From positions 1-37,526 of the forward strand of contig VEQP01000026.1 of NCBI GenBank assembly GCA_018883185.1: 37,526 bases of DNA. Direction: 5' to 3'. Below, piece by piece: positions 15,370 through 24,897 of the stretch. The position numbers and the translations under genes are program-made. Numbering within the stretch: the first letter of the stretch is position 1; each line of letters opens with the position of its first letter. Source of the stretch: Nevskiaceae bacterium. Lineage in GTDB: Bacteria > Pseudomonadota > Gammaproteobacteria > Steroidobacterales > Steroidobacteraceae. The notes under the pieces are model-generated. The model worked only from the letters and a program-made list of their open reading frames with translations. It did no database searches and had not been told where the DNA came from.

Positions 15370-16550
15370 AAACATCACGCCCACTTTACTTAGGCCTCAT
15401 CGGCGCGCTGATGCTGCTCACAAGCTGTCGTCACCTCGATGATCTGGCTGCCGATCGATTCGCTCGCATGCCGGCCGCAGACGATGTGGTTGCAGATGGC
15501 GGCTGGTACACCCCGACGGTCACCGTGAAAGGTCGTGCTCGGCCGTGGTTCACGAACGCCATCGAGCAGCAAGCCCGTGCCGAATCGCAACCCCTTCGAC
15601 TCGCCGCAGCTCGTCAACTGGCTCGTGACTACGACACCCTCGCGCTTATCGTGCTGCGCGACGGCCAACTGCTGCTCGAAGACTATGCGGCCGGCATCGA
15701 ACCGGCGCGTCGGTTCGATACGCAATCGATGCACCGGGGGCTACTGGTAATGGCAGTGCTGGCCGCCCTCGAAGATGGACAAATACCCTCGCTCGACACG
15801 CCGGCCGCGCGCTGGCTGCCGGAGTGGCGCGGAGCGGACGACCCTCGACGACTCATCACCGTCGGCGACCTGCTGTGGGGCCAAGCCGCGTTGGCGGACC
15901 CACCGTTCGAAAACCGACCCGAGTCGCCCGGCATGCAGATGTTCATCGGGCCGGACTTGCGAGGCATCGCGCTCGCACAGCCTGCGCGTGCAGCGCGCGG
16001 CACAGTCGATCGCAGCAGCACGCTCGATGCACAGGTGTTGGGCTTGATCTTGGAAGCCGCTACCGGCCGCAGTTATGCTCGACACTTGTCGGAGCGTATC
16101 TGGCAGCCTGCGGGAGCCGCGGACGCCTACGTCCGGCTCGATCGCCCCGGCGGCAACACGCGTACCTTTTGCTGCATTCAGGCGAGCGCACGTGACTGGG
16201 CCCGAGTCGGTCAACTTGTCCTTGATCGCGGCGTCGGCGCTCAAGGACGCGCGTTGACTGAACAAAGCATCGCCACGATGCTCGCACCTTCGCCGCTTTC
16301 GCCAGCACACGGCATGGTGTGGTCGCGCGAACCCGTGCTGCTGGTGCCGCGCTCGGTACAGGCCGGACGCGCGGCAGCAGAACTCACGCCGTTTGCGGAC
16401 GACGGCGTGTTTTACATCGGCGGCCGCGGCGGCCAGCGGGTGTTCGTACTTACGCGTCAACGCGCCGTGATCGTGCGCATCGGTCGAGTGCGCAACGATT
16501 TTGACGACGGCAAATTCGTCAACGCCTTCATCGCGGCGCTGCAGCCTTGA
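15366..16550 (+). CDS. Beta-lactamase-fold lipoprotein with altered active-site motifs
   Basis: 394 residues; the start overlaps the propeller stop (ATGA). The signal peptide ends in a lipobox (LLTSC, Cys21), so the protein should be membrane-anchored in the periplasm. The body matches class C beta-lactamase-like serine hydrolases (esterases, 6-aminohexanoate-dimer hydrolase type): DGQLLLEDYAAG, SLDTPAARWLPEW, DAQVLGLILEAATG, and GGRGGQRVFV near the end. The catalytic S-x-x-K reads S121-M-H-R124, replacing the general-base lysine. The tyrosine expected about four residues before the DAQ segment (Y-x-S-x-D in relatives) appears to be serine (S217). It may be a binding protein or have shifted chemistry. 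Its 3' end overlaps the convergent DUF3089 gene by 23 bases. Confidence 0.87.
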   Translation: MKTSRPLYLGLIGALMLLTSCRHLDDLAADRFARMPAADDVVADGGWYTPTVTVKGRARPWFTNAIEQQARAESQPLRLAAARQLARDYDTLALIVLRDGQLLLEDYAAGIEPARRFDTQSMHRGLLVMAVLAALEDGQIPSLDTPAARWLPEWRGADDPRRLITVGDLLWGQAALADPPFENRPESPGMQMFIGPDLRGIALAQPARAARGTVDRSSTLDAQVLGLILEAATGRSYARHLSERIWQPAGAADAYVRLDRPGGNTRTFCCIQASARDWARVGQLVLDRGVGAQGRALTEQSIATMLAPSPLSPAHGMVWSREPVLLVPRSVQAGRAAAELTPFADDGVFYIGGRGGQRVFVLTRQRAVIVRIGRVRNDFDDGKFVNAFIAALQP

Positions 16551-17673
16551 AGGCTGCGCTTCGCGCCACGGCGTTGGCGCGGATGTTTGCATAGAATAGA
16601 TCGAAATCGTTGAAGTGCAGCATCCCGCCCGGCAACGGGACGATGGCATAACCTTCGCGCGGCACGCCCTCGACGCGCAGCACACCCCCCTCGCAACGCG
16701 CGGCAATGCGCCCAGGTTCGGTAGCAGGCAGCGATACGCCGGCTTGCAACGTCGCAGCCAAGCCGACTCCGGCACGAGCCGGCAATGAACCCAGATTCTG
16801 CGAGGCGCTGGCCTGTGGCTGCGTCGCCTCAAACGTCAGTGGATTGATGCACAGGATCTCGTTGCCTTCACTAGAGCCAAAGCGAGCCGCATGCCGGGCC
16901 TGCGTGCTACGGATAAAAGTACTGGGGTCACCCGCTGCATCAAAGGTGTTCCAACTGACGAGACAACCGGTCTGGGTGGGTGTGGTGCACACCGGCACGC
17001 CACCAGCCATCTGGCGCAACGAGCCTGCGGTGAAACCAATGCCCACAGCATAGGCAGCGACTAACTGACGACGATACGCACTCGCACCAAATTCATTGAA
17101 CCAACGTTCGATGTGCGAGGCGCCCTGACTGTGACCGACCAAGATAAACGGTCGGCCTTGATTCCAATGCTGCATGTAATGCAGGAATGCAGCACGCACA
17201 TCGCCCCAAGCAAACTCGTACGCAGCGAGCGGCTTTCGCTCCGGTGGCGCGTATACGGCGGCGGCGGTGGCCTGACGATAACGCGGAGCAAACACTCGGC
17301 AGCAGGCATTGAAGATCGCCGCCTGGCGCGCGATGACCGACTCGTCTGTCCATGCGTTGGTCGTCTCTTTGTCGAGAGGCTGATTCCAGTAGTCGATATC
17401 GCGGTAGGTGGTCGGGTGGATGTAGAACACATCGACGCCCGCCGTTGCCTGTCGATCACCGAACGGACCGCGTTCGGCGACCACATCCGCCGCATCGAGG
17501 CGCCACGGCAGCGCCGCCCACGCACTTTCGCGAGCATAGTCGGGCGCCGCAGGGTTCGGCAGCTCGCCGAACGCTTGCGCCGGAATACGGATTTCTAGCC
17601 CTTGCTGGGCGAGTGCATTCGACGCTGCGAACGCACCCAGTACCGCGAGCCAACAACCGAGAAACTGCCGCAC
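16528..17673 (-). CDS. Exported DUF3089 alpha/beta-hydrolase-like protein
   Basis: 381 residues from the GTG at 17673 (GAGG six bases upstream), which starts a good signal peptide ending near ALAQ (residue 23). Upstream in-frame codons exist but overlap the divergent hydrolase gene. The sequence shows the DUF3089 hallmarks: VDVFYIHPTTY (80-90), a W-N-Q-P-L step, YAPPERKP and the nucleophile elbow VGHSQGASH with S182. DUF3089 proteins are uncharacterised serine hydrolases of the lipase/esterase fold. Location in the periplasm beside other exported hydrolases suggests ester or lactone cleavage of the imported substrate, which is inference. Confidence 0.88.
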   Translation of the reverse strand: MRQFLGCWLAVLGAFAASNALAQQGLEIRIPAQAFGELPNPAAPDYARESAWAALPWRLDAADVVAERGPFGDRQATAGVDVFYIHPTTYRDIDYWNQPLDKETTNAWTDESVIARQAAIFNACCRVFAPRYRQATAAAVYAPPERKPLAAYEFAWGDVRAAFLHYMQHWNQGRPFILVGHSQGASHIERWFNEFGASAYRRQLVAAYAVGIGFTAGSLRQMAGGVPVCTTPTQTGCLVSWNTFDAAGDPSTFIRSTQARHAARFGSSEGNEILCINPLTFEATQPQASASQNLGSLPARAGVGLAATLQAGVSLPATEPGRIAARCEGGVLRVEGVPREGYAIVPLPGGMLHFNDFDLFYANIRANAVARSAAFKAAAPR

Positions 17674-17755
17674 ACCGCACCTCGAACTTACAGGAGAAGC
17701 GTTGATCGTACCGGGGTTCGGCCTCGTGTAAAGTCGGTCCTTAAGGAGGGGGGTC

Positions 17756-18715
17756 ATGGCTAAAGCGCTGCGCTGCACGTTGCTGGGTTGGCTGCTCGTC
17801 GTTGTTGGCGCGTCGGGAATGGCGCAGGCGCAGGGCGCTGAGAGCACGTCGACTCCTGCTAAGCGCTACAGCATCGTTCCGGGAGCGGAGGGCGTACCGC
17901 TCAACGTCGTCGATCAGGGAGCCGCGGGGCAACCGGTGATCGTCATGGTGCATGGCTTCGGACAGAGCCATGCCAGCTTCGAGGCGCAGTTCGCCGCGCC
18001 GGAACTCAACAGCCACTTTCGTCTCGTCAGCTATGACCTGCGTGGCCATGGAATGTCCGGTAAACCGTGGGCGCGCGAGGCCTACACCACAAGCGCACTC
18101 TGGGCAGAGGACTTGGCGCGCGTTATCGAGGTAACCGGTGCGCGCAAAGTCGTTCTGGTCGGTTGGTCGTACGGCACTCTCGTAATCGGTGATTACCTGC
18201 GCAAGTACGGCAGCGAGCGTCTGGCTGGCGTCATATTGACGGGTGCATACGGCGGCTTCACCGACCCGCCCAACGGTCGAACACCACCTCCTGCCACGGT
18301 GATCGCCGAGATGAACCGGATGCGCGACGAGCAGATGTCCGGCGATCCGCAGTTACGCGCGGCCGCAGTACGCCGCGGCGTACTGCGACTCACGGGCAAG
18401 GCGATGCCCGAAGCGTGGATCGCTCAAGCCACCACGATGGGTATGCTGACGGCCACCGAAGCCCGTCGCTTCATGTTTGACCGGCCGATCGACAACAAAG
18501 ACGTTCTCCCCAAGCTCAATGTTCCGCTGCTCGTGGTCATCGGTGGGAAAGATGGCAGTACGCCGGAGCAACAAGGTCGCGACCTCGCCGCGCGCGTGCG
18601 CGGTGCGACAGCGACGTTCTACCCCGAGTCCGGACACTCCCCCTTCGCCGAAGAACCGGAGCGCTTCAATCGGGAGCTAGGCAGTTTTGCGCGCACCGCC
18701 TCCGCCTCACCGTAA
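17756..18715 (+). CDS. Exported alpha/beta hydrolase
   Basis: 319 residues with a signal peptide (about 1-26) and an excellent ribosome site, AAGGAGGGG, before the ATG. The alpha/beta-hydrolase fold is clear: oxyanion motif VHGFGQ (65-70), YDLRGHGMSGKP (93-104), nucleophile elbow GWSYG with S138, acid in GGKDGST (D266) and H294 in SGHSPFAEEPERF. This is the epoxide hydrolase/haloperoxidase/esterase-like branch. The product is closely related to the minus-strand hydrolase at 19426, with identical stretches such as GWSYGTLV and ESGHSPFAEEP-like ends. A SnoaL-like gene follows 50 bases downstream in the same direction. Confidence 0.92.
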   Translation: MAKALRCTLLGWLLVVVGASGMAQAQGAESTSTPAKRYSIVPGAEGVPLNVVDQGAAGQPVIVMVHGFGQSHASFEAQFAAPELNSHFRLVSYDLRGHGMSGKPWAREAYTTSALWAEDLARVIEVTGARKVVLVGWSYGTLVIGDYLRKYGSERLAGVILTGAYGGFTDPPNGRTPPPATVIAEMNRMRDEQMSGDPQLRAAAVRRGVLRLTGKAMPEAWIAQATTMGMLTATEARRFMFDRPIDNKDVLPKLNVPLLVVIGGKDGSTPEQQGRDLAARVRGATATFYPESGHSPFAEEPERFNRELGSFARTASASP

Positions 18716-18765
18716 CGAACACTCCCCGAATCACCACCCTGCGACACACCATCAAGGAAACACTC

Positions 18766-19290
18766 ATGCTCAAGACTCGCCATGCGCTGCTGCTGATTTG
18801 CGCAGTCGTCACCTCGCCCGTCTTCGGCAAGCCGATCACGGCCTGCGAAGGCAACGAGCGCAATCTCAAGACCTACCTCACGATCCACGACGTGCTGTTC
18901 ATGAAGCGCGACACGACGCGCGTGGCTGAGTTCTATGCGCCGAGCGTGATCTCGCACAACACGGACACGGGTGGTGACGGCGCACGCAACGTCAACACCG
19001 CGCAATTGGCCGCGATGTGGGATGCGTCGCGTCGCAATCAACCCGATCGCACGCTGACCGACGAGCTGATTCTGTGTGCCGGTGACTTTGTGGTGGTTCG
19101 TACGCGAATCCGCAATCGCGACACCATCGGGGTCGCGGGACTGCCCGCTACCAACCGCGATTACGACATCACCGGCATCGACATCTACCGCTTCGAAAAC
19201 GGGAAAGTCGCCGAGCGCTGGGGCAACTCGGACCTCGCGAGCATGTACAAGCAGCTCGGCCACCTCGTCGTACCGGGGCCTGCGAAGTAA
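18766..19290 (+). CDS. Exported SnoaL/NTF2-like protein
   Basis: 174 residues with a signal peptide (about 1-21). The rest fits the SnoaL-like NTF2 cone fold: an N-terminal helix region (LKTYLTIHDVLFMKRD), VAEFYAPSVISHN with a conserved His, then VVVRTRIRNRDT, a Y-D-I-T-G-I-D-I-Y-R strand, and ENGKVAERWGNSDL. Relatives are polyketide or ester cyclases, isomerases, dehydratases or simple binding proteins, so the reaction cannot be deduced. Export with the upstream alpha/beta hydrolase suggests a shared substrate in the periplasm. A perfect 12-base GC palindrome lies just after the stop (19299-19310), without a T-run. Confidence 0.85.
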   Translation: MLKTRHALLLICAVVTSPVFGKPITACEGNERNLKTYLTIHDVLFMKRDTTRVAEFYAPSVISHNTDTGGDGARNVNTAQLAAMWDASRRNQPDRTLTDELILCAGDFVVVRTRIRNRDTIGVAGLPATNRDYDITGIDIYRFENGKVAERWGNSDLASMYKQLGHLVVPGPAK

Positions 19291-19425
19291 TCGCTCAGCC
19301 CGCCGGCGGGATGCGGCGCGCAAACCGGCGAACTGCGTCAGTTCATCGAGCGCATCGCCGACACGGTAGTAGGCGCAACGGTCGACTGCCCAGCCCCACT
19401 ATCTGTCGGTTGAACTCAGGTATGG

Positions 19426-20433
19426 CTACGGGTGAAGCGGGGGCCGCAATACCGAGCGTGGTGGCGCCGCATCGTGTGCAATCGCTGTCGATCGCGCAAG
19501 CTCCATCAATTCGCGGTTGAAGCGATCCGGCTCTTCGGCGAACGGCGAGTGTCCACTGTCGGGATAGACGCTGACGCGCGCGTCCGGCACCTTACGTGCG
19601 AGTTCTCGCGCTTGCCCTTCGGGCGTGCTGCCATCTTTGCCCCCCACGACGATCCACAGCGGGGCACGAATGTTCGGGATCAGATCCATGTTGGCAATGG
19701 ATCGATCGAACATGTGGCGCCGCGCATAGGCGGGCAGCATCAAGGCGAGCTGGACTGCGCGCTCGTAGTAGGCTTGCGGCATCTCCTTGCCGGTCAGGAA
19801 GCGGACCCCGCCGCGAGCCGCGGCGATGTTGTCCTCAAGATTGCTGCTGAGCTGAAGCTCACGGGTTCGAGCCATTTGTGCGGCGAACGCGGGCGGCGCC
19901 GCTGGCGGCGGCGGTGTCAGACCGCCGTAGGCGCCGACCAGCGCGAGGCCGCGAAGCCCGGAGTCACCGTACGCGCGGAGGTAGTCGCTTACCACGAGTG
20001 TGCCGTAGGACCAACCGACCAGTAGCGGCCGACGAATGCCGGTAGCCTCAATGATTGCGCGAATGTCTTCCGCGTAGTTGCGATATTCCGTGTACTGAGC
20101 CTTACCCCAGGGCTTGCCGGAATTACCGTGACCCCTGAGATCGAACGCAACCACGTAGAACTCGTCGGTCACCGGGGCGCGAAGCTGATTTTCCCAACTC
20201 ACATAGCTCTGCCCGATGCCGTGCACCAAAAGGATCGGCGGCTTTGACGGATCCCCGGCGGTGACCACGTTAAGCGGTACACCGCCTGCGCCCTCGACAA
20301 TCTGGAACCTAAGCGGTGCGCTCAACGCCGGTGCTGCTGCAATGACCGGGCTTCTTGCATCGTCCGCAGCATCGCTGAGCGGACCGGCCCATACAAACGC
20401 AGCGCACACCCATTTAGCCAGGACACGGCGCAC
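19426..20433 (-). CDS. Exported alpha/beta hydrolase, paralogue of the gene at 17756
   Basis: 335 residues from the GTG at 20433, chosen because GGAG lies seven bases upstream and because it starts a signal peptide comparable to the paralogue. A GTG at 20523 overlaps the DUF1838 stop as GTGA and would add 30 polar residues; it cannot be excluded. The catalytic pattern is VHGIGQ, FDLRGHGNSGKP, GWSYG (S142), GGKDGST and SGHSPFAEEPDRF, nearly the same as in the hydrolase at 17756. The two point toward each other around the SnoaL gene. It is last in a leftward run after TonB receptor 3 and a DUF1838 protein. Confidence 0.9.
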   Translation of the reverse strand: MRRVLAKWVCAAFVWAGPLSDAADDARSPVIAAAPALSAPLRFQIVEGAGGVPLNVVTAGDPSKPPILLVHGIGQSYVSWENQLRAPVTDEFYVVAFDLRGHGNSGKPWGKAQYTEYRNYAEDIRAIIEATGIRRPLLVGWSYGTLVVSDYLRAYGDSGLRGLALVGAYGGLTPPPPAAPPAFAAQMARTRELQLSSNLEDNIAAARGGVRFLTGKEMPQAYYERAVQLALMLPAYARRHMFDRSIANMDLIPNIRAPLWIVVGGKDGSTPEGQARELARKVPDARVSVYPDSGHSPFAEEPDRFNRELMELARSTAIAHDAAPPRSVLRPPLHP

Positions 20434-20519
20434 CGCGACGCTCCGCGAAGCGACAGTAGCGTGGGTGACCGCGACCGCTCGCGAGCGACCATCCGTACGC
20501 GTCGATCGATTGCTGATGA

Positions 20520-21434
20520 TCACACCGGCGGGGAGCGCAGCGCACGCTCCGGATCGTCCAGCACGTCCGGATGCAACCTGCGGGTGAGTTCGAGGAACTC
20601 CGGCGGACACTCCGCCCAAGTCGCTGCCTTTGCGCCGTAGCCGCTATCGACCGTGTGACCCTTCAGAGCGCCCATCTGCATCCACGGGCGCCAACTCGCC
20701 AACGCCGTGTAGCCGTAGTTCGCCGCGACGGCCGGGCTGTTGCGTGCGAGATCTTCCGCGCGGGCCTGCCACGCCATCCATTCACGATAATAGATCGTCA
20801 TCGGGCCCGAACGATCTGGATAGACGCGCCCGTACTCGTTGGTACGGATAACGACGCCGTCGCCGACTGCCGTGGCCGGCTCGATGGAGCGCAGCAGATG
20901 GACTGACGAGCGCGGCACGAACTGCGTAGCGCCGCTGCCGCCCTGAGGCGGATCGAACTCCTCCCACTCATCCAGCGCCACTGCGAATCGCGCCTTCACC
21001 GGGCCGAAGCGATACCTCGGAACATTGACCCTGCGCCCCGTCCCCGGCATCTCGACCGTGTCGAGCAGATCACCGGTGGTCGGATGCACGTAGTGCGCGA
21101 CCTCAAGGATGGTCGCTTCGAAAACGTCTTCGCGCAGGCGCTCAAAGCGCTGCACCGCACCTGCGATCACACTGCATAGCGGCGTGATCTCGCCATCAAT
21201 GACTGCAGAGCGCTGCGAGCGCAGCCAGCCGTGCGCGATGCGCCCATCGATACGTCCGCGCGTACGAACGAACGCCTCGAGCAGCGCAGGTCCCCGAAGA
21301 CTTGCAGCGAGTGCGGTGGCCTGCTCTGTCGCGGACTCGCCTCGGGCAACCTCATCCCCCAGCACGGGCGCTGGGGTCAGCGCCGCAAGCCCTAGGCTTG
21401 CGGCGCCGCCGGTCAGCAGCGCTCGGCGCAGCAT
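20520..21434 (-). CDS. DUF1838 family protein 1, Tat-like leader
   Basis: 304 residues. The N-terminus LRRALLTGGAASLGLAALTP is a probable Tat signal. The family pattern is visible: RTRGRIDGRIAHGWL near 58-71, then ILEVAHYVHPTTGDLLDT, a P-x-Y-R-F-G-P step and, late in the protein, SWRPWMQMGALKGHTVD, which corresponds to the WM-x-MG-x-x-x-G-H segment in the two DUF1838 proteins at 23956 and 24894. DUF1838 has no established function. The start lies eight bases after the TonB receptor stop, so receptor and DUF1838 are co-transcribed, and the stop is near or overlaps the hydrolase start. This points to an envelope function linked to the receptor's substrate. Confidence 0.83.
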   Translation of the reverse strand: MLRRALLTGGAASLGLAALTPAPVLGDEVARGESATEQATALAASLRGPALLEAFVRTRGRIDGRIAHGWLRSQRSAVIDGEITPLCSVIAGAVQRFERLREDVFEATILEVAHYVHPTTGDLLDTVEMPGTGRRVNVPRYRFGPVKARFAVALDEWEEFDPPQGGSGATQFVPRSSVHLLRSIEPATAVGDGVVIRTNEYGRVYPDRSGPMTIYYREWMAWQARAEDLARNSPAVAANYGYTALASWRPWMQMGALKGHTVDSGYGAKAATWAECPPEFLELTRRLHPDVLDDPERALRSPPV

Positions 21435-21442
21435 GCGAAGGC

Positions 21443-23809
21443 TCAGAACCGGAACGTTGCCGTCACCCCGAACTGTCGCTTGTTTGGCAGCACCGCCTCG
21501 CAGGCGGCGAGCTGGAAGAAGAACGGGTCGGTTGCGCTGTCACTCTGGTAACGGCAGGCCTCGAGCGTGTCATCGTCGAACAGGTTGGTCACGAACGCTG
21601 TGACGTCCCACTTCTCCGCGCGCAGTCCACCCCGCAAGTTGGTGCGGAACTGCCCTGGCACATACGCGAAATTTGCGATGCTGTCGTAGCGCTTGCCGAT
21701 ATAGGTCATGTCGGCCCGTACAAACCAACTACGCGCGTCAGACAGTTTCCGGTCGTACTGCAAGTATGCGGCGCCGCTGAACGCAGGAACCAGCGGGTAC
21801 TGGAAGCCCTTCGCATTCGTCACGCCGAGAAAGCGCAGCGGGATAGTCTCATTGAGTGCCTTGGTGATCTCGGTGTCGGCATACGCGGCGCTGCCGCCCA
21901 CGGTCCAGCTCTCTCCGAGCCGCAGCGCGCCGTCGATCTCGATACCCTTGGTATTGCTGTCACCGGCTGAGAACGGCGACGCATTGAAGTTCTCACCCGC
22001 GGGTGCCGGCAGGTTCGTGATGACGCCGTCACCGTTCAGATCGATCTGCAGTGTGCGCACGCCCTGGCGGCCAACCCACTCAAGGTAGTAGATCGACGCG
22101 TTGAGGTACCAGCTGCCGTCATCCTCGCGATGCTTGATGCCGATCTCGTAGTTCTCGATCTCGGCTTCCGGTGCCGCCGGCACGAGACCATTGGCAAGAG
22201 CCACCGTCTGCTGCGCCGGCGTGAGCTGGAAGAACGTCGCATAGCCCAGCGTCGGCTGGTTGCCTTTGGCGTAGTTGACAAACAGGTTAGTCTCATCGTT
22301 CAACGAATAGCGGCCAAGGAAGCGGGGCAGCGTAGCCTTGGTCTCGACGCTGACCGGTAGCGCCGTACCAACGCCACTAGTCTGCTCGTCAATTTGTCTG
22401 CGGGCTTCCAGGCTCAACGACAGCCGGTCGGTCGCTTGGAAGCCTATGCTGCCAAATACCGAATCCGCCTTCGAGGCGCTGCGCAGCGGCAGCAGCGAGG
22501 CCGGGGCTGGCGTGGGCGCACCTGCGGTACCGAACAGTGCGCCATTGATGAACGCACCGATCGTGTCGAACGTCGTCTCCAAGCGTGCCACGCCGATCAT
22601 CCAGCTCAGGCGCTGCTCGGCCGGTGACGTCAGGCGAACTTCATACGTGTCCTGGGTCTGATCGTTCGTGAGATAAACTTGGTAGCGGTCCTCGGGCGCC
22701 AGCTCGAAGTCGCGCACCTGCTCGATATTTTGCTCCTGCGTGCTTGCAATCGCCGTGAGTGTATAGCCGCTGCCGAACGACCAGTCCGCCGAGATCGAGC
22801 CGAGCTCATGATCGAGTATGAGCTTGTGCTCATCGAGCGGAATCAGCGGCAGCGTCGAGGCCGGAAGCGTCGTGTTGATGCCGATCGGACCCTTCGGTGC
22901 CTTAAGCTCCCCGCAATAAACGCGGCGGGATTGCGGCAGCGTGAACCCCGCCGGCAATCCGGCCAGCGACCGCGTCTGATAGCCGGGGAACGGCCCGCAG
23001 TTGTGCTCGGTGTAGCGCGCGATCAGGGTGGTGGCGGCCGGACCGTCCTCGTCGTGCCGGTCGCTCCAGCGCAGCCGAATCGACAGGTCTTCCGTCGGGG
23101 TGAAGTTCAGGGTGCCAGCCACATAACGCTGGTCGGTCTCGCCGAGATTGCCGCCGAAGGCGTTGTCGTAGAAGCCGTCAAACTTTCGACCTTCCACGGC
23201 AATGCGGCCGGTGAGCTTGTCTTGCACGATCGGCCCTTCGATTGCCCCACTCAGCCGGTAGTCGCTGTCGGTGGCGCCCGTAACGCTTACCCGACCCTTG
23301 AGCTCGTTGCCCGGCGTGGTCGTCACGAGGCTGATCGCGCCGCCAAAAGTGGCACGGCCGAACAGGGCCGACTGGGGTCCCTTGATGATCTCCACGCGCG
23401 AGAGATCCTCGGTGCCGATACCCTGCGGATTGCCGACATACGGAACGCCATCGATGAATACAGTGACGAGGTCGCGCCGGTTGTCGCCGACGGGGGAGAT
23501 CTGCGTCATGCCGCGGATGGAGAAGTCGGCTGCCGAGCGTGATGACCCCTGGTTCATAGTCAGGCCGGGTGCGAACTTCGCGAGGTCCACCAGCGACTCC
23601 GCACCGCGCTCCTCGATCTGGTCCCCGGTGAAGGCCTGTATGGTCAGCGGGGCGTCCTGGATAGACTCCACGCGTTTGCGCGCTGTGACGACGATCTCGT
23701 CAAGCCCGCCAGCCTCAGCGGTCGCGTTCTGCGCGACGGCCCCGCCCGAGGCCGTGACGACTGCTACGCCGACCGCGGCCGCAATGACCCCTTTTGTGAT
23801 TGTTCTCAT
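21443..23809 (-). CDS. TonB-dependent outer-membrane receptor 3
   Basis: 788 residues with a signal peptide (1 to about 26), a TonB-box-like LDEIVVTARKR (36-46), a plug with VEIIKGPQSALFGRATFGGA and a barrel ending in VTATFRF. It is a diverged relative of the tandem pair at the window start; the loop DDDGPPAQ there corresponds to HDEDGPAA here. There is no STN domain. The ATG is preceded by GGGGAAA. It heads a leftward operon with a DUF1838 protein and an alpha/beta hydrolase and diverges from the DUF1838/FGE-like operon at 23885, so the two operons may be co-regulated from the short shared gap. Substrate unknown. Confidence 0.95.
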   Translation of the reverse strand: MRTITKGVIAAAVGVAVVTASGGAVAQNATAEAGGLDEIVVTARKRVESIQDAPLTIQAFTGDQIEERGAESLVDLAKFAPGLTMNQGSSRSAADFSIRGMTQISPVGDNRRDLVTVFIDGVPYVGNPQGIGTEDLSRVEIIKGPQSALFGRATFGGAISLVTTTPGNELKGRVSVTGATDSDYRLSGAIEGPIVQDKLTGRIAVEGRKFDGFYDNAFGGNLGETDQRYVAGTLNFTPTEDLSIRLRWSDRHDEDGPAATTLIARYTEHNCGPFPGYQTRSLAGLPAGFTLPQSRRVYCGELKAPKGPIGINTTLPASTLPLIPLDEHKLILDHELGSISADWSFGSGYTLTAIASTQEQNIEQVRDFELAPEDRYQVYLTNDQTQDTYEVRLTSPAEQRLSWMIGVARLETTFDTIGAFINGALFGTAGAPTPAPASLLPLRSASKADSVFGSIGFQATDRLSLSLEARRQIDEQTSGVGTALPVSVETKATLPRFLGRYSLNDETNLFVNYAKGNQPTLGYATFFQLTPAQQTVALANGLVPAAPEAEIENYEIGIKHREDDGSWYLNASIYYLEWVGRQGVRTLQIDLNGDGVITNLPAPAGENFNASPFSAGDSNTKGIEIDGALRLGESWTVGGSAAYADTEITKALNETIPLRFLGVTNAKGFQYPLVPAFSGAAYLQYDRKLSDARSWFVRADMTYIGKRYDSIANFAYVPGQFRTNLRGGLRAEKWDVTAFVTNLFDDDTLEACRYQSDSATDPFFFQLAACEAVLPNKRQFGVTATFRF

Positions 23810-23884
23810 ATTGATTTCCCCGTGTTTTAGAGCGCGTATTGCGCCAACCTCCCCTAAAAATTAGACCCATTTCGGAGGCCGTGC

Positions 23885-23955
23885 ATGCATTCTACGGATG
23901 GCGACAGGCGCATCATCTATGGCACGCGCGCCGGCTGTACGCGCAAAATCCAGCA

Positions 23956-23959
<4 letters not shown>
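23885..23959 (+). CDS. Possible 24-residue leader ORF coupled to DUF1838 gene
   Basis: A short ORF begins with ATG at 23885, six bases after an ideal GGAGG (23874-23878), the only strong ribosome site in this leader. It encodes 24 residues rich in Arg, Thr and Ile, and its TGA overlaps the ATG of the DUF1838 gene (ATGA at 23956-23959). The DUF1838 gene itself has no good ribosome site, so this ORF could deliver ribosomes by translational coupling. It could instead be chance. A GTG at 23881 in the DUF1838 frame is only two bases from the GGAGG and is a poorer start. Confidence 0.4.

Positions 23960-24893
<934 letters not shown>

Positions 24894-24897
<4 letters not shown>

Noticed and set aside
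19299-19310. Perfect 12-base GC palindrome after the SnoaL-like gene as a terminator or operator
   Set aside because: No T-run follows on either strand and no loop is available; with the high GC content such a palindrome is expected by chance.
18619-19323. Minus-strand ORF of 234 codons opposite the SnoaL-like gene
   Set aside because: It spans the ends of two well-supported plus-strand genes and shows no recognisable domain or ribosome site.
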